DNA from: an uncultured Maribacter sp.
GTDB lineage: Bacteria; Bacteroidota; Bacteroidia; Flavobacteriales; Flavobacteriaceae
Assembly (NCBI GenBank): GCA_947504045.1
Contig: CANNFY010000001.1
Location: 1,054,001-1,118,000, forward strand
Direction: 5' to 3'
DNA length: 64,000 nucleotides
Positions 42,635-54,394 of the stretch are shown in pieces (position 1 is the stretch's first letter; every line of letters starts with the position of its first letter). The position numbers and the translations under genes are program-made. Below the pieces are notes generated by a model. That model made no database searches. It was not told the origin of the DNA and worked only from the letters and a program-made list of their open reading frames with translations.

Positions 42635-43027
42635 TTAGTAATTTGCAATTTTATTTAAATCAGAAGGAGTTATTGGTTTTACAATATAATCTGTAACCAT
42701 AGGATAAGATTTAATCATTTCTATTTCTTTAGGGTTAATAGAAGAGCTCATCACAATTATTTTTATAGCCTCTTTATTTAAAATTGTTGTTTGCGCAAAG
42801 CTGTCTAAAAATTCCCAACCACTCATTATTGGCATGCTTAGGTCTAAAAAAATTATTTTTGGCAAATTATTAGCGGCACCTAATTCTATAAGACCATCAA
42901 TGCCTTCTTTTCCATTTTCATATACAGTTATAGATTCACAAAAATCACACTCATTCATAAGTCGTTTTACAATATAAACGTAAATAGAATCATCGTCAAT
43001 AATAGATACAGAGCTAATTTTTTTCAT
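42635..43027 (-). CDS. Single-domain response regulator
   Basis: 130 residues, only a receiver domain: acidic pocket Asp11-Asp12, phosphoacceptor Asp62 in FLDLSMP, and conserved Lys in YIVKPI. It lacks an output domain, so it probably passes phosphate on or acts by protein contact. It starts 6 bp after the histidine kinase gene on the same strand and is almost surely its partner. It converges on the lamin-tail lipoprotein. Confidence 0.93.
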   Translation of the reverse strand: MKKISSVSIIDDDSIYVYIVKRLMNECDFCESITVYENGKEGIDGLIELGAANNLPKIIFLDLSMPIMSGWEFLDSFAQTTILNKEAIKIIVMSSSINPKEIEMIKSYPMVTDYIVKPITPSDLNKIANY

Positions 43028-43033
43028 AATTGT

Positions 43034-44866
43034 TTAAGGTGTTTTAAAATAAAGCGTAAACGTTGTACCAACATTTAAAGTAGTTTGAACAGATATTTTA
43101 CCACCCATAGCCTCTATTTGGTTTTTGGTAATATATAGCCCTACACCTTGGGTATCTTTATTTCTATGAAAAGTTTTATGCATACCAAATATTTTACCTC
43201 CAAATTTTTCTAAATCTATACCTTTCCCGTTATCTATAAAATTTAATTCTAATGTTTTTTTAGAGGAAGTTATATTAATTTGTATAACTGGAGGTCTATC
43301 TTTTACAGAGTATTTTAAGCTATTTGTAAATAAGTTAAGAAATATATTATCTAAGTAAGCAACAACTCCTAATACCATAGAATTTGAAGATATGTTTACT
43401 ATACAAGAAGCCTTTTTTTCTTTAAAAACCTCAGAAACATTCTTTTTAGCATTATGTATTACTTTTTTTAAATCTATTGGAACAAGTTGTTTAGTTACGT
43501 TAGTGCTAGATTGTATAACTTCATTTAAGTGCGAAACTGTTACATTAAGATTTTCTGTTGCTTCTTGCAACATAGTCATTAATTTAATTTTTTCCTCCGC
43601 ATTTTCTTCTTCTAACAAAAAATTAGTTATCATAGATAGGTTTGTAGAATGCGACCTTAAATCATGAGAAACCATATGCGCAAAATTGGTAAGACTATTA
43701 TTTTGTTCAGAAGTAATTTGAGCAAATTCTTTAAGTTTTTGTTCGGACTCTTTTTCTTTAGTTACATCTGTTATAACACCAATTGCTTTATAGTTGTTTT
43801 TTTCTGTTTCCGTGTAAAATGTAGCAATAGCTTTTAAATAACGTATACTTTTATCTTTTAAAATAATACGATATTCTATAATTCCATTTCCTTTTCCTTT
43901 ACTAACAGAATAAGCTTCATTTAAAACCCTTAAATAATCTTCTGGGTGTATTGTTGCCTCCCAAGCTTCATAAGTACTTTTATATTCCTCACGATTTGCA
44001 TGGTGTAGTTTATAAGACATATCGTCCCAAATAGCAAATCTATCCTTAGTAGTAAATTCCCATATACCAATATTAGATGCAGTAGTAGCTTTTTTAGTTC
44101 TTTCCGCTACTTCTCTATGTTTTAATTCGGCAATTTTACGTTCATTAATATCTTGGCAAATACCATATAGTCGTACACATTTACCATTTACAAATTCTGC
44201 GTTACCTTTAGTTCTTATCCATACTTCCTTACCATTACCAGTAACCATTATTACTTCAGTATCCCAAGGCACACCATTTGTAACTGCGTTATTTGCTAGC
44301 TGTAAAACAGTTTCTCTATGTTTACCTTCTTTAAAATGATCAAAACATTCTTCGTAGCTTTTAGGTACATAATCTAATGGTTGTTCATGAATTATATTTA
44401 CCATTTTAGTCCAGCTAATTCTAAAATCTTGTAAGTAAACCTCCCAGCCACCAACCCTAGATACTATTTGTGCATCTTTAATTAGTTCTTTTATATTTTT
44501 AGAATCTGTAATATTTTCAAGCTCAATAATTAAACCGCCAATTTGTTTATTTGAGTATCTCCAAGGAGTAATATGCCATTTTAGCCAAATAAACTCTCCA
44601 TTATTACCACTAAACTTTTTTCCATTATTACTACAACTATTACCTTTTAAACAATTTTTTAAGACAGATAAAAAATCTACAGGAACATTATGCATTACTT
44701 TAAAAAAATAATCTCCAATATCTAAAGAAGTTATTTTATGATGATTTTCCCAAACTTTAGAGCAGCCAAGAAATTGTAAATTAGTATCTACTGATGCAAT
44801 TGCCTTTGGGGAATTAACAATAGATTTTAAATTATGCGTTAATTTAATATTTGTTTGAAAGACCAT
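43034..44866 (-). CDS. PAS-domain sensor histidine kinase
   Basis: 610 residues. Three PAS-type domains (about 20-120, 125-240, 260-370; blocks such as VRLYGICQDINERK and YKAIGVITDVTKEKE) precede a dimerisation region with the H-box MVSHDLRSHSTNLSMI and an HATPase domain (NSLKYS, DNGKGIDLEKFGGKIFGMHKTFHRN, GVGLYITKNQIEAMGG). No membrane helix is seen, so it senses a cytoplasmic signal. It is paired with the single-domain regulator 6 bp downstream. Confidence 0.93.
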   Translation of the reverse strand: MVFQTNIKLTHNLKSIVNSPKAIASVDTNLQFLGCSKVWENHHKITSLDIGDYFFKVMHNVPVDFLSVLKNCLKGNSCSNNGKKFSGNNGEFIWLKWHITPWRYSNKQIGGLIIELENITDSKNIKELIKDAQIVSRVGGWEVYLQDFRISWTKMVNIIHEQPLDYVPKSYEECFDHFKEGKHRETVLQLANNAVTNGVPWDTEVIMVTGNGKEVWIRTKGNAEFVNGKCVRLYGICQDINERKIAELKHREVAERTKKATTASNIGIWEFTTKDRFAIWDDMSYKLHHANREEYKSTYEAWEATIHPEDYLRVLNEAYSVSKGKGNGIIEYRIILKDKSIRYLKAIATFYTETEKNNYKAIGVITDVTKEKESEQKLKEFAQITSEQNNSLTNFAHMVSHDLRSHSTNLSMITNFLLEEENAEEKIKLMTMLQEATENLNVTVSHLNEVIQSSTNVTKQLVPIDLKKVIHNAKKNVSEVFKEKKASCIVNISSNSMVLGVVAYLDNIFLNLFTNSLKYSVKDRPPVIQINITSSKKTLELNFIDNGKGIDLEKFGGKIFGMHKTFHRNKDTQGVGLYITKNQIEAMGGKISVQTTLNVGTTFTLYFKTP

Positions 44867-45024
44867 ACTGTAATTTAATAATTTAAAGTAAGATAAATAC
44901 TACTATAGATAAATATTATTATTTAATAATATTTTAATATTAATTAATTATAGTGTATGTTCTTTATTTTGTAATTTTATGTTCGATTAAGATAAAAAAA
45001 ATATTAATAATCATAAACAAATAG

Positions 45025-47232
<2,208 letters not shown>

Positions 47233-47273
47233 GTTAAAGTATTCTATCTTAAAAAATGAAATTATAACTTTAT

Positions 47274-47312
47274 AACTGCTATGTCCAAATTGTTAGGATA
47301 TAGCAGTTTTTT
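47274..47312 (+). terminator. Intrinsic terminator after katG
   Basis: AACTGCTAT (47274-47282) pairs with ATAGCAGTT (47300-47308) and runs into a T-tract. It separates katG from the ankyrin gene, so the two may not be one transcript, or it may only reduce downstream expression. Confidence 0.8.
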
Positions 47313-47327
47313 ATACAATCAATTATT

Positions 47328-47798
47328 ATGAATAGTGAGATTTTTTTTAACAACATACGAAATGGTAATTCTAAATTAGTAGAAGAAGCACTTATAAAAA
47401 ATCCAGAACTGGTTGATGCCAAGGATCAAAGAGGTTCTTCTCCATTAATACTTGCAACATACTATGATCAACAAGAAATTGTTTCTATTTTATTAGAAAA
47501 GGGCGCAAACATAGACCAGAAAGATTCTTCAGGAAATACAGCTTTAATGGGAGTGTGTTTTAAAGGTTTTTTTCCGATAGCAAAAAAATTAATAGAAAAA
47601 GGGGCTAATGTAAACGAACAAAATTCTATGGGAGCTAGCAGCTTAATATATGCTGCAACATTTAATAGGCAACAAATTGCAGAATTACTTATTAAAAATG
47701 GTGCAAATAAAGATTTTAAAGATGCTCGTGGTAAAACAGCACTAGATCATGCAAAAATGCAAGAATTACCAGAATCATTCATTAAGTTATTAGAGTAA
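47328..47798 (+). CDS. Ankyrin-repeat protein linked to catalase
   Basis: 156 residues made of four ankyrin repeats (RGSSPLILATYYDQQEIVSILLEKGANI, SGNTALMGVCFKG, MGASSLIYAATFN, RGKTALDHAKM). Small ankyrin proteins next to catalase genes occur in several bacteria (for example ankB beside katB in Pseudomonas, where it supports catalase activity). The same helper role is inferred here. No signal peptide, so it should be cytoplasmic like KatG. Confidence 0.9.
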   Translation: MNSEIFFNNIRNGNSKLVEEALIKNPELVDAKDQRGSSPLILATYYDQQEIVSILLEKGANIDQKDSSGNTALMGVCFKGFFPIAKKLIEKGANVNEQNSMGASSLIYAATFNRQQIAELLIKNGANKDFKDARGKTALDHAKMQELPESFIKLLE

Positions 47799-47816
47799 AA
47801 AAGGAATACAAAATAA

Positions 47817-48596
47817 ATGAAAGAACAAGGCTTAAATATAGCGTTAGTACAAACCAATATAATTTGGGAGAGCCCTATTAAAAACAGAGAGCAACTAACG
47901 GTTAAAATTAATAATATTAAGCCTTCTACAAATGTAATTATTCTGCCAGAAATGTTTACAACTGGCTTTACAATGTCTCCAAAAAACATTCCTTTTAACG
48001 AATGTCAAAATACTATTATATGGATGCAGAATATGGCTAGAGACAAAAATGCAGCTATAGTTGGTAGTATTGTTTATAGAGAAAAAAATACAAATTTTAA
48101 TAGACTATATTTTGTAAAACCTAATGGTGAAATTAGCTTTTATGATAAGAAACACACCTTTACGTTAGCCGGAGAAGATAAAGTATATAATTCTGGCACT
48201 AAAAAATTAATTGTAGAGTATAAAGGGTTTAAAATTTGTCCACTAATTTGTTATGATTTGCGTTTTCCTGTTTGGTCTAGAAATAACAAAGATTATGATG
48301 TTTTAATTTATGTTGCCAATTGGCCTAAGAAAAGAATAGTAGCTTGGGATAGTTTATTAAGAGCTAGAGCTATAGAAAATATGGCTTATTGTATTGGCGT
48401 AAATCGTATTGGAGTAGATTTTTTAGACTATGAATATTGCGGGCACTCTTCTGTTTTTGATAGTTTAGGCGAGTTGTTAGTATTCTCCGATAAAGAAGAA
48501 GTTATTTATACTACAATTACAAAAGAGCATATACACACCACTAGAAATAAACTTAAATTTTTAGAGGATAGAGATTTGTTTAATCTAATACCGTAA
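47817..48596 (+). CDS. Nitrilase-superfamily amidohydrolase, omega-amidase type
   Basis: 259 residues with the catalytic triad Glu45 (ILPEMFTTGF), Lys112 (YDKKHTF) and Cys145 (PLICYDLRFPVW), close to the YafV/Nit2 omega-amidase group. These remove ammonia from alpha-ketoglutaramate or ketosuccinamate formed in transamination and methionine salvage. Length is normal. Its last 17 bp overlap the end of the convergent lipoprotein gene. Confidence 0.92.
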   Translation: MKEQGLNIALVQTNIIWESPIKNREQLTVKINNIKPSTNVIILPEMFTTGFTMSPKNIPFNECQNTIIWMQNMARDKNAAIVGSIVYREKNTNFNRLYFVKPNGEISFYDKKHTFTLAGEDKVYNSGTKKLIVEYKGFKICPLICYDLRFPVWSRNNKDYDVLIYVANWPKKRIVAWDSLLRARAIENMAYCIGVNRIGVDFLDYEYCGHSSVFDSLGELLVFSDKEEVIYTTITKEHIHTTRNKLKFLEDRDLFNLIP

Positions 48597-50196
48597 AGGT
48601 TTGTTCTAGTTCCCAATTTGCCCTTACTTCAATAGGAACAGGATAATACCTTACCTTTTCTGGTTGTATTTTTTCTAAATAGTTACCAGTATCCCATTTT
48701 TTATTTTCATTACTATCAAAAAGAACTCGAGCTAAATAATTAGTAGGTTTAAGGTTATTAAATTCAAAAACTTTAGGTTCTGTTGCATAAATTTCTCTTT
48801 GCACCAAGCCCTTCTCATCTGTTAATTGTACAATTATTGGATAGGTTATATTATTACCAACAAGCTTAAGCCTTAAGTTACCATAATCTGCATAATTTTT
48901 TGTTTGTAAGTTAAAAAACAATGTATCATTAGTAGCACTATAAAAATCGGTAATTGCACCAGGAAGTATTTCAATCACATAATTTTCATTAGGTTCTTTA
49001 TCAAAATTAAAAACAAGACTATTTTGTAAAGTGTCATTTATAATAGTATGTGAAACTGTTAAAGAATCTTTATTAATTATTTTAATTTTAGAGGTATCTG
49101 CTTTAATTATAGGGGTGTTAGCACTAAGTTCAAATTTTTGATTAAAGTCTATTTCTCCTTTATATTTTGCTTGTATTTTTAGAGAATCAAAATCTAGCTT
49201 TCTATTTTTTATTTTAAACGTATCTAAGGTTTTAAAGGTTTTGTTTTTAGCTATAAATAATAGAGAGTCCATAGCATATGGAGTAAACCAAAAGTTGATA
49301 GTATCTCTTTTATATTCTTTTTTAAAGGTGTAATTAACACTATCTGGTATTATAGTTAAGGGTTCTATAGTTACATCATCTCCGTTACCATAATAACCAA
49401 AAGTAATTTTGTTTTTTGCGGATAAAGAAGGTAAAGCCATAGAAAAATTTGGAACTTCTTTAAATAAATTTAATAGAAAAATAGAGTCTGTAGGTATGGT
49501 AACAGTGTCTTTAATAAAGCCTATTTTATCTGTACTTTGGTCAAAAATGTTGTTTTTTGCTTCATCTTTTAAGGCAAATAAGGCATATTTTCCTTTTTTT
49601 AAGTTTCGTAAATTAAAAATTATAGTACTATCTAAAGTGTTGGTAATATAATTAGGTGGTTTTTTAAAAATGGTAGAATCTGTATATGTACTATCTATTT
49701 CATATAACATAACACTTACAAATTCTTCAGAATTTTTATTAAAAGCATCTTTAATTACTCCAGTTATTTCTAAAGAATCTATGTAAGATCCTGTAGAAAA
49801 AACATAGGTTAAAAATCTATTAGGGTTACCTTCATTGTTATCTACAATACTTTCTCCAAAATTAAGTGTATAAGTGGTATTTTCTTTTAAAGTATCTTTT
49901 AAGGTAATTTCTACAAATTTACTTGCGCTTCCTTGAGGAGATAATGTTGGCGTATTTTTTAAAGGAGGAGAAATAATTAATTGTTCTTGAACATTCTCTA
50001 GCTTTACATATTCATCAAAGTATAATCTTATTTTATTCTCAGAAAAATTAACCGTCATATTTTCTGGGTCTGCCTTAATAAGTTTTGGAGGCTCAACGTC
50101 TTTGGGTCCACCTGTTGGGGCACCTCTTCTTGCGCATTGGTAAAAAGTAGCAATTATAATACTAAAAAAAATGAAAGTTAAAATTCGTTGTAACAT
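48580..50196 (-). CDS. Lipoprotein with N-terminal Ig-like (Big_5) domain
   Basis: 538 residues from the Met at 50196 (MLQRILTFIFFS); a Met 7 codons upstream is possible. Lipobox YQC (Cys20). The mature protein starts with RRGAPTGGPKDVEPPKLIKADPENMTVNF, the typical opening of the Big_5-containing family of Bacteroidota, then beta-rich domains with TSTF/TGSY-like strands, ending LARVLFDSNENKKWDTG...W. A cell-envelope role is likely but not known. It follows the ComF-like gene on the same strand. Confidence 0.85.
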   Translation of the reverse strand: MLQRILTFIFFSIIIATFYQCARRGAPTGGPKDVEPPKLIKADPENMTVNFSENKIRLYFDEYVKLENVQEQLIISPPLKNTPTLSPQGSASKFVEITLKDTLKENTTYTLNFGESIVDNNEGNPNRFLTYVFSTGSYIDSLEITGVIKDAFNKNSEEFVSVMLYEIDSTYTDSTIFKKPPNYITNTLDSTIIFNLRNLKKGKYALFALKDEAKNNIFDQSTDKIGFIKDTVTIPTDSIFLLNLFKEVPNFSMALPSLSAKNKITFGYYGNGDDVTIEPLTIIPDSVNYTFKKEYKRDTINFWFTPYAMDSLLFIAKNKTFKTLDTFKIKNRKLDFDSLKIQAKYKGEIDFNQKFELSANTPIIKADTSKIKIINKDSLTVSHTIINDTLQNSLVFNFDKEPNENYVIEILPGAITDFYSATNDTLFFNLQTKNYADYGNLRLKLVGNNITYPIIVQLTDEKGLVQREIYATEPKVFEFNNLKPTNYLARVLFDSNENKKWDTGNYLEKIQPEKVRYYPVPIEVRANWELEQTFTVLD

Positions 50197-50246
50197 TACT
50201 TTAAATCTTAGTAGCAAAGAAACAACATATTTGGTGAATTTAGAAA

Positions 50247-50951
50247 TTAGAGAACTACTGCCATGCTACAAACATAAATTGTAATACCAGGTGTTTCTAA
50301 TAAGGTTTTTGCACAAATTTCTATAGTAGCGCCTGTGGTTATAACATCATCTATTAAAAGAATATTTTTGTTTTGTAAAACAGACGTATTGGCTAGAGTG
50401 TATAGCTTTTTGTTACCTTGTAATCTATTAATTCTTCTTTTTTTAGTTTGTGTTTTTGTATTTGCTGTTTTAATAAGAATATTTTCAAGAAAAGTGGTAT
50501 TTAAATGTTTAGCTAAACGTTCTCCAAATAAAGACACTTGGTTATACCCACGTTTTCTCTTTTTTTTAGGATGTAACGGTACAGGAATAATATAATCTAT
50601 GTTATTTAACTCGCCATTTTCAGTCAATATTTGCCCATACCAGTCGCCAATAAAAGTGCCAATTTGTTCTTGGTTCTTATATTTTAAATTATGAATAAGG
50701 TTTTTTACAATGCCTATTTCAGAAAAAAACATAAAAGAACTTGCTTTTTTTATGTTAATTCGACCATAAAAAATACGGTCAACGGCATTTTCAACGTTAA
50801 AAGTAAACTCGGTGAGCGGTATTTGGTTTCGACAAATGGTACATAAATGCTTCTCTCCTCTATTTAATCGTGCATTACAACCAAAACACACTATGGGCAA
50901 TAGGAGAGTATTTACATCATTTACTATATTTGAAAACTTAAACTGAAACAA
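50247..50951 (-). CDS. ComF-family phosphoribosyltransferase-like protein
   Basis: 234 residues. N-terminal zinc-finger-like Cys motifs (CFGCNARLN...CTICRNQIP). The C-terminal half is a type I phosphoribosyltransferase fold with PVPLHPKKKRKRGYNQ and the PRPP loop LLIDDVITTGATIE. ComF (GntX) proteins are linked to DNA uptake during transformation and to reuse of imported nucleotides. It is divergent from the coiled-coil gene with 41 bp between starts. Confidence 0.92.
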   Translation of the reverse strand: MFQFKFSNIVNDVNTLLLPIVCFGCNARLNRGEKHLCTICRNQIPLTEFTFNVENAVDRIFYGRINIKKASSFMFFSEIGIVKNLIHNLKYKNQEQIGTFIGDWYGQILTENGELNNIDYIIPVPLHPKKKRKRGYNQVSLFGERLAKHLNTTFLENILIKTANTKTQTKKRRINRLQGNKKLYTLANTSVLQNKNILLIDDVITTGATIEICAKTLLETPGITIYVCSMAVVL

Positions 50952-50992
50952 TTTTTGTTTTTATTAACCTACTTAAAGATCGCTTTGTTCTG

Positions 50993-51889
50993 ATGGACAG
51001 TCAAGATACTAAAATTAATTATAAAATTCTCCTTGCTGCTATGGCTGCTGTTGTAATTGCAATACTAATTGCGTTTTACTACAGTTATGCCCAATCTAAA
51101 ACGCAGATTAGCTATTTAGAACAGGAAAAAGACCTTCTTGTAAAGGATTTAACAATAATGAAAGCAGATGTAGATAGACTTTCTGCTCTTAATGAGGTTA
51201 ATGAAATAGAATTGCAAGATTCTAAGTATAAAGTGCAACAGTTAATAGACTCTGTTGGTAGACTAAATTTTACAGTAGAAAAGCTTAGAGAATTTAAAAC
51301 GGAATTAAGACGTTTAGAAGCTAAAAATGATAGCCTTAAGTTAAAAAATAATTTTCTTAAGTATAATAATATGCTTATTGGAGAAAAGTATGAAGAATCT
51401 AGAAGGCAAATAGAAATTTTAAGAGGTAAGAGTAGTTCTTTAGCAGAAGCAGAAGCTTTGCAACGTAAAAAAATTCTAGAATTAAATGATGAACTTAAAA
51501 CAAAAAGTTATTTAAGATTACAAAATTCAGAAGGTAGCGGTTTTAGATTACGCAGTGGTAAACCTATTAAAACTAATAAAGCATCTATAATAGAAAAACT
51601 TAGAGGTTGTGTTACAATTGTTGCAAATCCGGAAGATGCTAACCAAGAAAAAATATTGTATCTACAATTTTTAAGTCCAAATAAACAAGTAATAGAGGAT
51701 AACGCAAATACAATAAACGTAAATGGTAATGTTTATAGTAAGAGAGTAGAGCTAATTTTTAATGGTGAAGAAACAAATGTTTGCGATTTTATTACTATTC
51801 CAGAAGGTTCTTTAACTCCAGGAATATATACTATTAATGTTTTTGAAGACGAACGCTTACTTTCCTCATCAGAATTTCAATTAAAATAA
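50993..51889 (+). CDS. Single-pass membrane protein with long coiled coil
   Basis: 298 residues: membrane helix (about 12-33), coiled coil (about 38-165, heptads with YLEQEKDLLVKDLTIMKADVDRLSALNE), then a C-terminal beta-sandwich domain (about 205-298; GCVTIVANPEDANQEKILYLQFLSPNKQ, final SSEFQL). It looks like an envelope-spanning structural protein. Unrecognised beyond that. It is followed by glycyl-tRNA synthetase with its own -7 box. Confidence 0.8.
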   Translation: MDSQDTKINYKILLAAMAAVVIAILIAFYYSYAQSKTQISYLEQEKDLLVKDLTIMKADVDRLSALNEVNEIELQDSKYKVQQLIDSVGRLNFTVEKLREFKTELRRLEAKNDSLKLKNNFLKYNNMLIGEKYEESRRQIEILRGKSSSLAEAEALQRKKILELNDELKTKSYLRLQNSEGSGFRLRSGKPIKTNKASIIEKLRGCVTIVANPEDANQEKILYLQFLSPNKQVIEDNANTINVNGNVYSKRVELIFNGEETNVCDFITIPEGSLTPGIYTINVFEDERLLSSSEFQLK

Positions 51890-51912
51890 TATATTTTTTT
51901 ATTGTAATATTC

Positions 51913-51920
51913 TATTTTTG
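51913..51920 (+). promoter_or_regulatory. -7 box (TATTTTTG) immediately before glyS start
   Basis: An exact TAnnTTTG match ends 4 bases before the ATG. Transcription would start at or within a few bases of the initiation codon, giving a leaderless message. Confidence 0.5.
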
Positions 51921-51924
51921 CCAA

Positions 51925-53469
51925 ATGGCAAAACAAGAAGATATTTTTAAAAAAGTAATTTCCCATGCAAAGGAGTATGGTTACGTATTTCAATCTAGTG
52001 AAATATATGATGGTTTAAGTGCTGTTTATGATTATGGTCAAAACGGTGCACAACTAAAGAAAAACATTAGAGACTACTGGTGGAAAGCCATGGTACAATT
52101 AAATGATAATATTGTAGGTTTAGACGCTTCAATATTTATGCATCCAACCACTTGGAAAGCTTCTGGCCATGTAGATGCTTTTAATGATCCTTTAATAGAT
52201 AATAAAGATTCTAAAAAAAGATATAGAGCAGATGTTTTGGTAGAAGACTATGTTGCCAAAATTGAAAGCAAAATAGAAAAAGAGGTTAAAAAAGCACAAA
52301 AACGCTTTGGAGATAATTTTAATAAAACGCAATTTTTAGCAACTAACCAAAGAGTAGTTGATTACCAAGAGCAGGTAACAAGTATATTAAAAAGGCTAGC
52401 ACAATCTTTAGAAAAAGAAGATTTAGCAGATGTTAAAAAACTTATTGAAGAATTAGATATTGCTTGCCCAATGTCTGGGTCTAAAAACTGGACAGATGTT
52501 AAGCAATTTAATCTAATGTTTGGTACTAAACTAGGAGCCAATGCAGAAACAGCAATGGATCTATATTTAAGACCAGAAACTGCACAAGGTATATTTGTAA
52601 ATTTCTTAAACGTTCAAAAAAGTGGACGTATGAAAATTCCTTTTGGAATTGCACAAACAGGTAAAGCTTTTAGAAACGAAATTGTTGCAAGACAATTTAT
52701 TTTTAGAATGCGTGAGTTTGAACAAATGGAAATGCAATTCTTTATTCAGCCAGGAACCCAAAAAGAATGGTATGAAAAATGGAAAGAAAATAGAATGAAA
52801 TGGCACCTTTCTTTAGGAATGGGAGAAGATAATTACCGTTTTCATGACCATGAAAAACTTGCACATTATGCAGATGCAGCAGCAGATATAGAATTTAGAT
52901 TTCCGTTTGGGTTTAAAGAATTAGAAGGGATACATTCTAGAACAGACTTTGATTTAGGAAGCCATGAAGAATATTCCGGTAAAAAATTACAATATTTTGA
53001 TCCAGAATTAAATAAAAATTATGTTCCTTATGTATTAGAAACCTCTATTGGTTTAGATCGTATGTTTTTAGCGGTTTTTTCTAACTCATTACAAGAAGAA
53101 GAATTAGAAAATAATACAACAAGAACAGTATTAAAACTTCCTGCGGTTTTAGCTCCAACTAAAGCGGCAATACTACCATTAGTTAAAAAAGATGGTTTAC
53201 CAGATATTGCACATGCTATAGTAGAAGATTTAAAATGGGATTTTAACGTAACTTATGATGAAAAAGATGCTGTAGGCCGTAGATATAGAAGGCAAGATGC
53301 CAACGGTACTCCTTTTTGCGTTACCGTAGATCATCAAACTAAAGAAGATAACACAGTAACAATTCGTCATAGAGATTCAATGGAGCAAGAAAGAGTTGCA
53401 ATTACAGACCTAAAAGCAATTATTTCTAATGCCGTAGATATGAAAACTTGGCTTTTAAAAATGAAATAA
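51925..53469 (+). CDS. glyS: Glycyl-tRNA synthetase, single-chain type
   Basis: 514 residues. Class II synthetase of the homodimeric (eukaryote/archaeal-like) kind, not the alpha/beta tetramer. Motif 2 (FRNEIVARQFIFRMREFEQMEMQFFI), the flexible motif 3 region (VPYVLETSIGLDRMFLAVFS) and the C-terminal anticodon-binding domain (LPAVLAPTKAAILPL...) are visible. It charges tRNA-Gly in the cytoplasm. A bidirectional terminator follows. Confidence 0.97.
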   Translation: MAKQEDIFKKVISHAKEYGYVFQSSEIYDGLSAVYDYGQNGAQLKKNIRDYWWKAMVQLNDNIVGLDASIFMHPTTWKASGHVDAFNDPLIDNKDSKKRYRADVLVEDYVAKIESKIEKEVKKAQKRFGDNFNKTQFLATNQRVVDYQEQVTSILKRLAQSLEKEDLADVKKLIEELDIACPMSGSKNWTDVKQFNLMFGTKLGANAETAMDLYLRPETAQGIFVNFLNVQKSGRMKIPFGIAQTGKAFRNEIVARQFIFRMREFEQMEMQFFIQPGTQKEWYEKWKENRMKWHLSLGMGEDNYRFHDHEKLAHYADAAADIEFRFPFGFKELEGIHSRTDFDLGSHEEYSGKKLQYFDPELNKNYVPYVLETSIGLDRMFLAVFSNSLQEEELENNTTRTVLKLPAVLAPTKAAILPLVKKDGLPDIAHAIVEDLKWDFNVTYDEKDAVGRRYRRQDANGTPFCVTVDHQTKEDNTVTIRHRDSMEQERVAITDLKAIISNAVDMKTWLLKMK

Positions 53470-53490
53470 TATCTTTTTTTAGGTAAATTA

Positions 53491-53520
53491 AAAAGGCTGC
53501 ATAGTACTATGCAGCCTTTT
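53491..53520. terminator. Bidirectional terminator between glyS and the pseudouridine synthase
   Basis: A 30-bp perfect palindrome (arms 53491-53505 and 53506-53520) has A and T tracts on both sides. It overlaps the stop codon of the minus-strand gene. Confidence 0.88.
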
Positions 53521-54391
53521 ATTTTGGATTAAAAATACGATTAAATTTTTCTGGAGGTTCTTTTTCAAAAATTACTTTTTTAGAGGTAAACGGATGTATA
53601 AATTCTAAAGAGGATGCATGTAAATACAACCCTTTTCCTTTTAGTAACAAACTTTTTAAAAAGTATGTTTGGTCTCCTAAAATAGGGTTGTTAATGCTAA
53701 ATAAGTGTCTTCTTAATTGATGCTTTCTTCCTGTTTGCGGATATAACTCTACCCAATTTAAAAAAGTAAACCTAGTAGAAATAACGCTTTTAAGTACGTT
53801 GTATTTTGATGTTGCTTTTTTGGTATTAATAGGTATTGTAATAGTGCCAGAATGGTTCATTTTTCCAATTGTAATTGCAACATATTTTTTAGTTATTTTA
53901 TTATTTTCAAACAGTTTGTTTAAAGCTATTATGCTGGAGCTTGTTTTTCCAATTAGTAATAAACCAGTTGTAGGATAATCTAGTCTATGAACAGGTTTAG
54001 GTGTTACAGCGTCGGGTAAACTACTTTTAAAAATATTTTGCTCTAAAGCATTTGCTATAGTTTTAAAAGTATTTCCACTTACAAGAATACCTGGCGGTTT
54101 ATTAATTATAGCTAAGTAATCGTCTTCATAAATAACCTTTAACTTGAGATTAATTTTTTTATGATTTTTAGCTTTATCATCTTCTAATAAATGTATTGTT
54201 TCTGTACCGTAAATAAATGTTGCAGTACTTGCAATATTATCATTTACAAGAATAAGCCCTTTTTTTAGGCTCTTTTTTAAGGCAGACTTTGTACTTATAG
54301 TTTTAAAAATACCAACACCATATTCTTGTAATCTTATTGGCTTTTCTAAAGTTATAGCTATATGAGATTCAAGAATATGTAAACAAGACAT
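53519..54391 (-). CDS. RluA-family pseudouridine synthase
   Basis: 290 residues. An N-terminal S4-like segment (KKSLKKGLILVNDNIASTATFI) precedes the catalytic domain with YLAIINKPPGILVSG, HRLDYPTTGLLL (catalytic Asp; most members have a basic residue where Tyr is here), and a C-terminal GRKHQLRRHL. It isomerises uridine in rRNA or tRNA; the target is unknown. It lies 3 bp after the beta-barrel gene on the same strand. Confidence 0.92.
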   Translation of the reverse strand: MSCLHILESHIAITLEKPIRLQEYGVGIFKTISTKSALKKSLKKGLILVNDNIASTATFIYGTETIHLLEDDKAKNHKKINLKLKVIYEDDYLAIINKPPGILVSGNTFKTIANALEQNIFKSSLPDAVTPKPVHRLDYPTTGLLLIGKTSSSIIALNKLFENNKITKKYVAITIGKMNHSGTITIPINTKKATSKYNVLKSVISTRFTFLNWVELYPQTGRKHQLRRHLFSINNPILGDQTYFLKSLLLKGKGLYLHASSLEFIHPFTSKKVIFEKEPPEKFNRIFNPK

Positions 54392-54394
54392 GTG

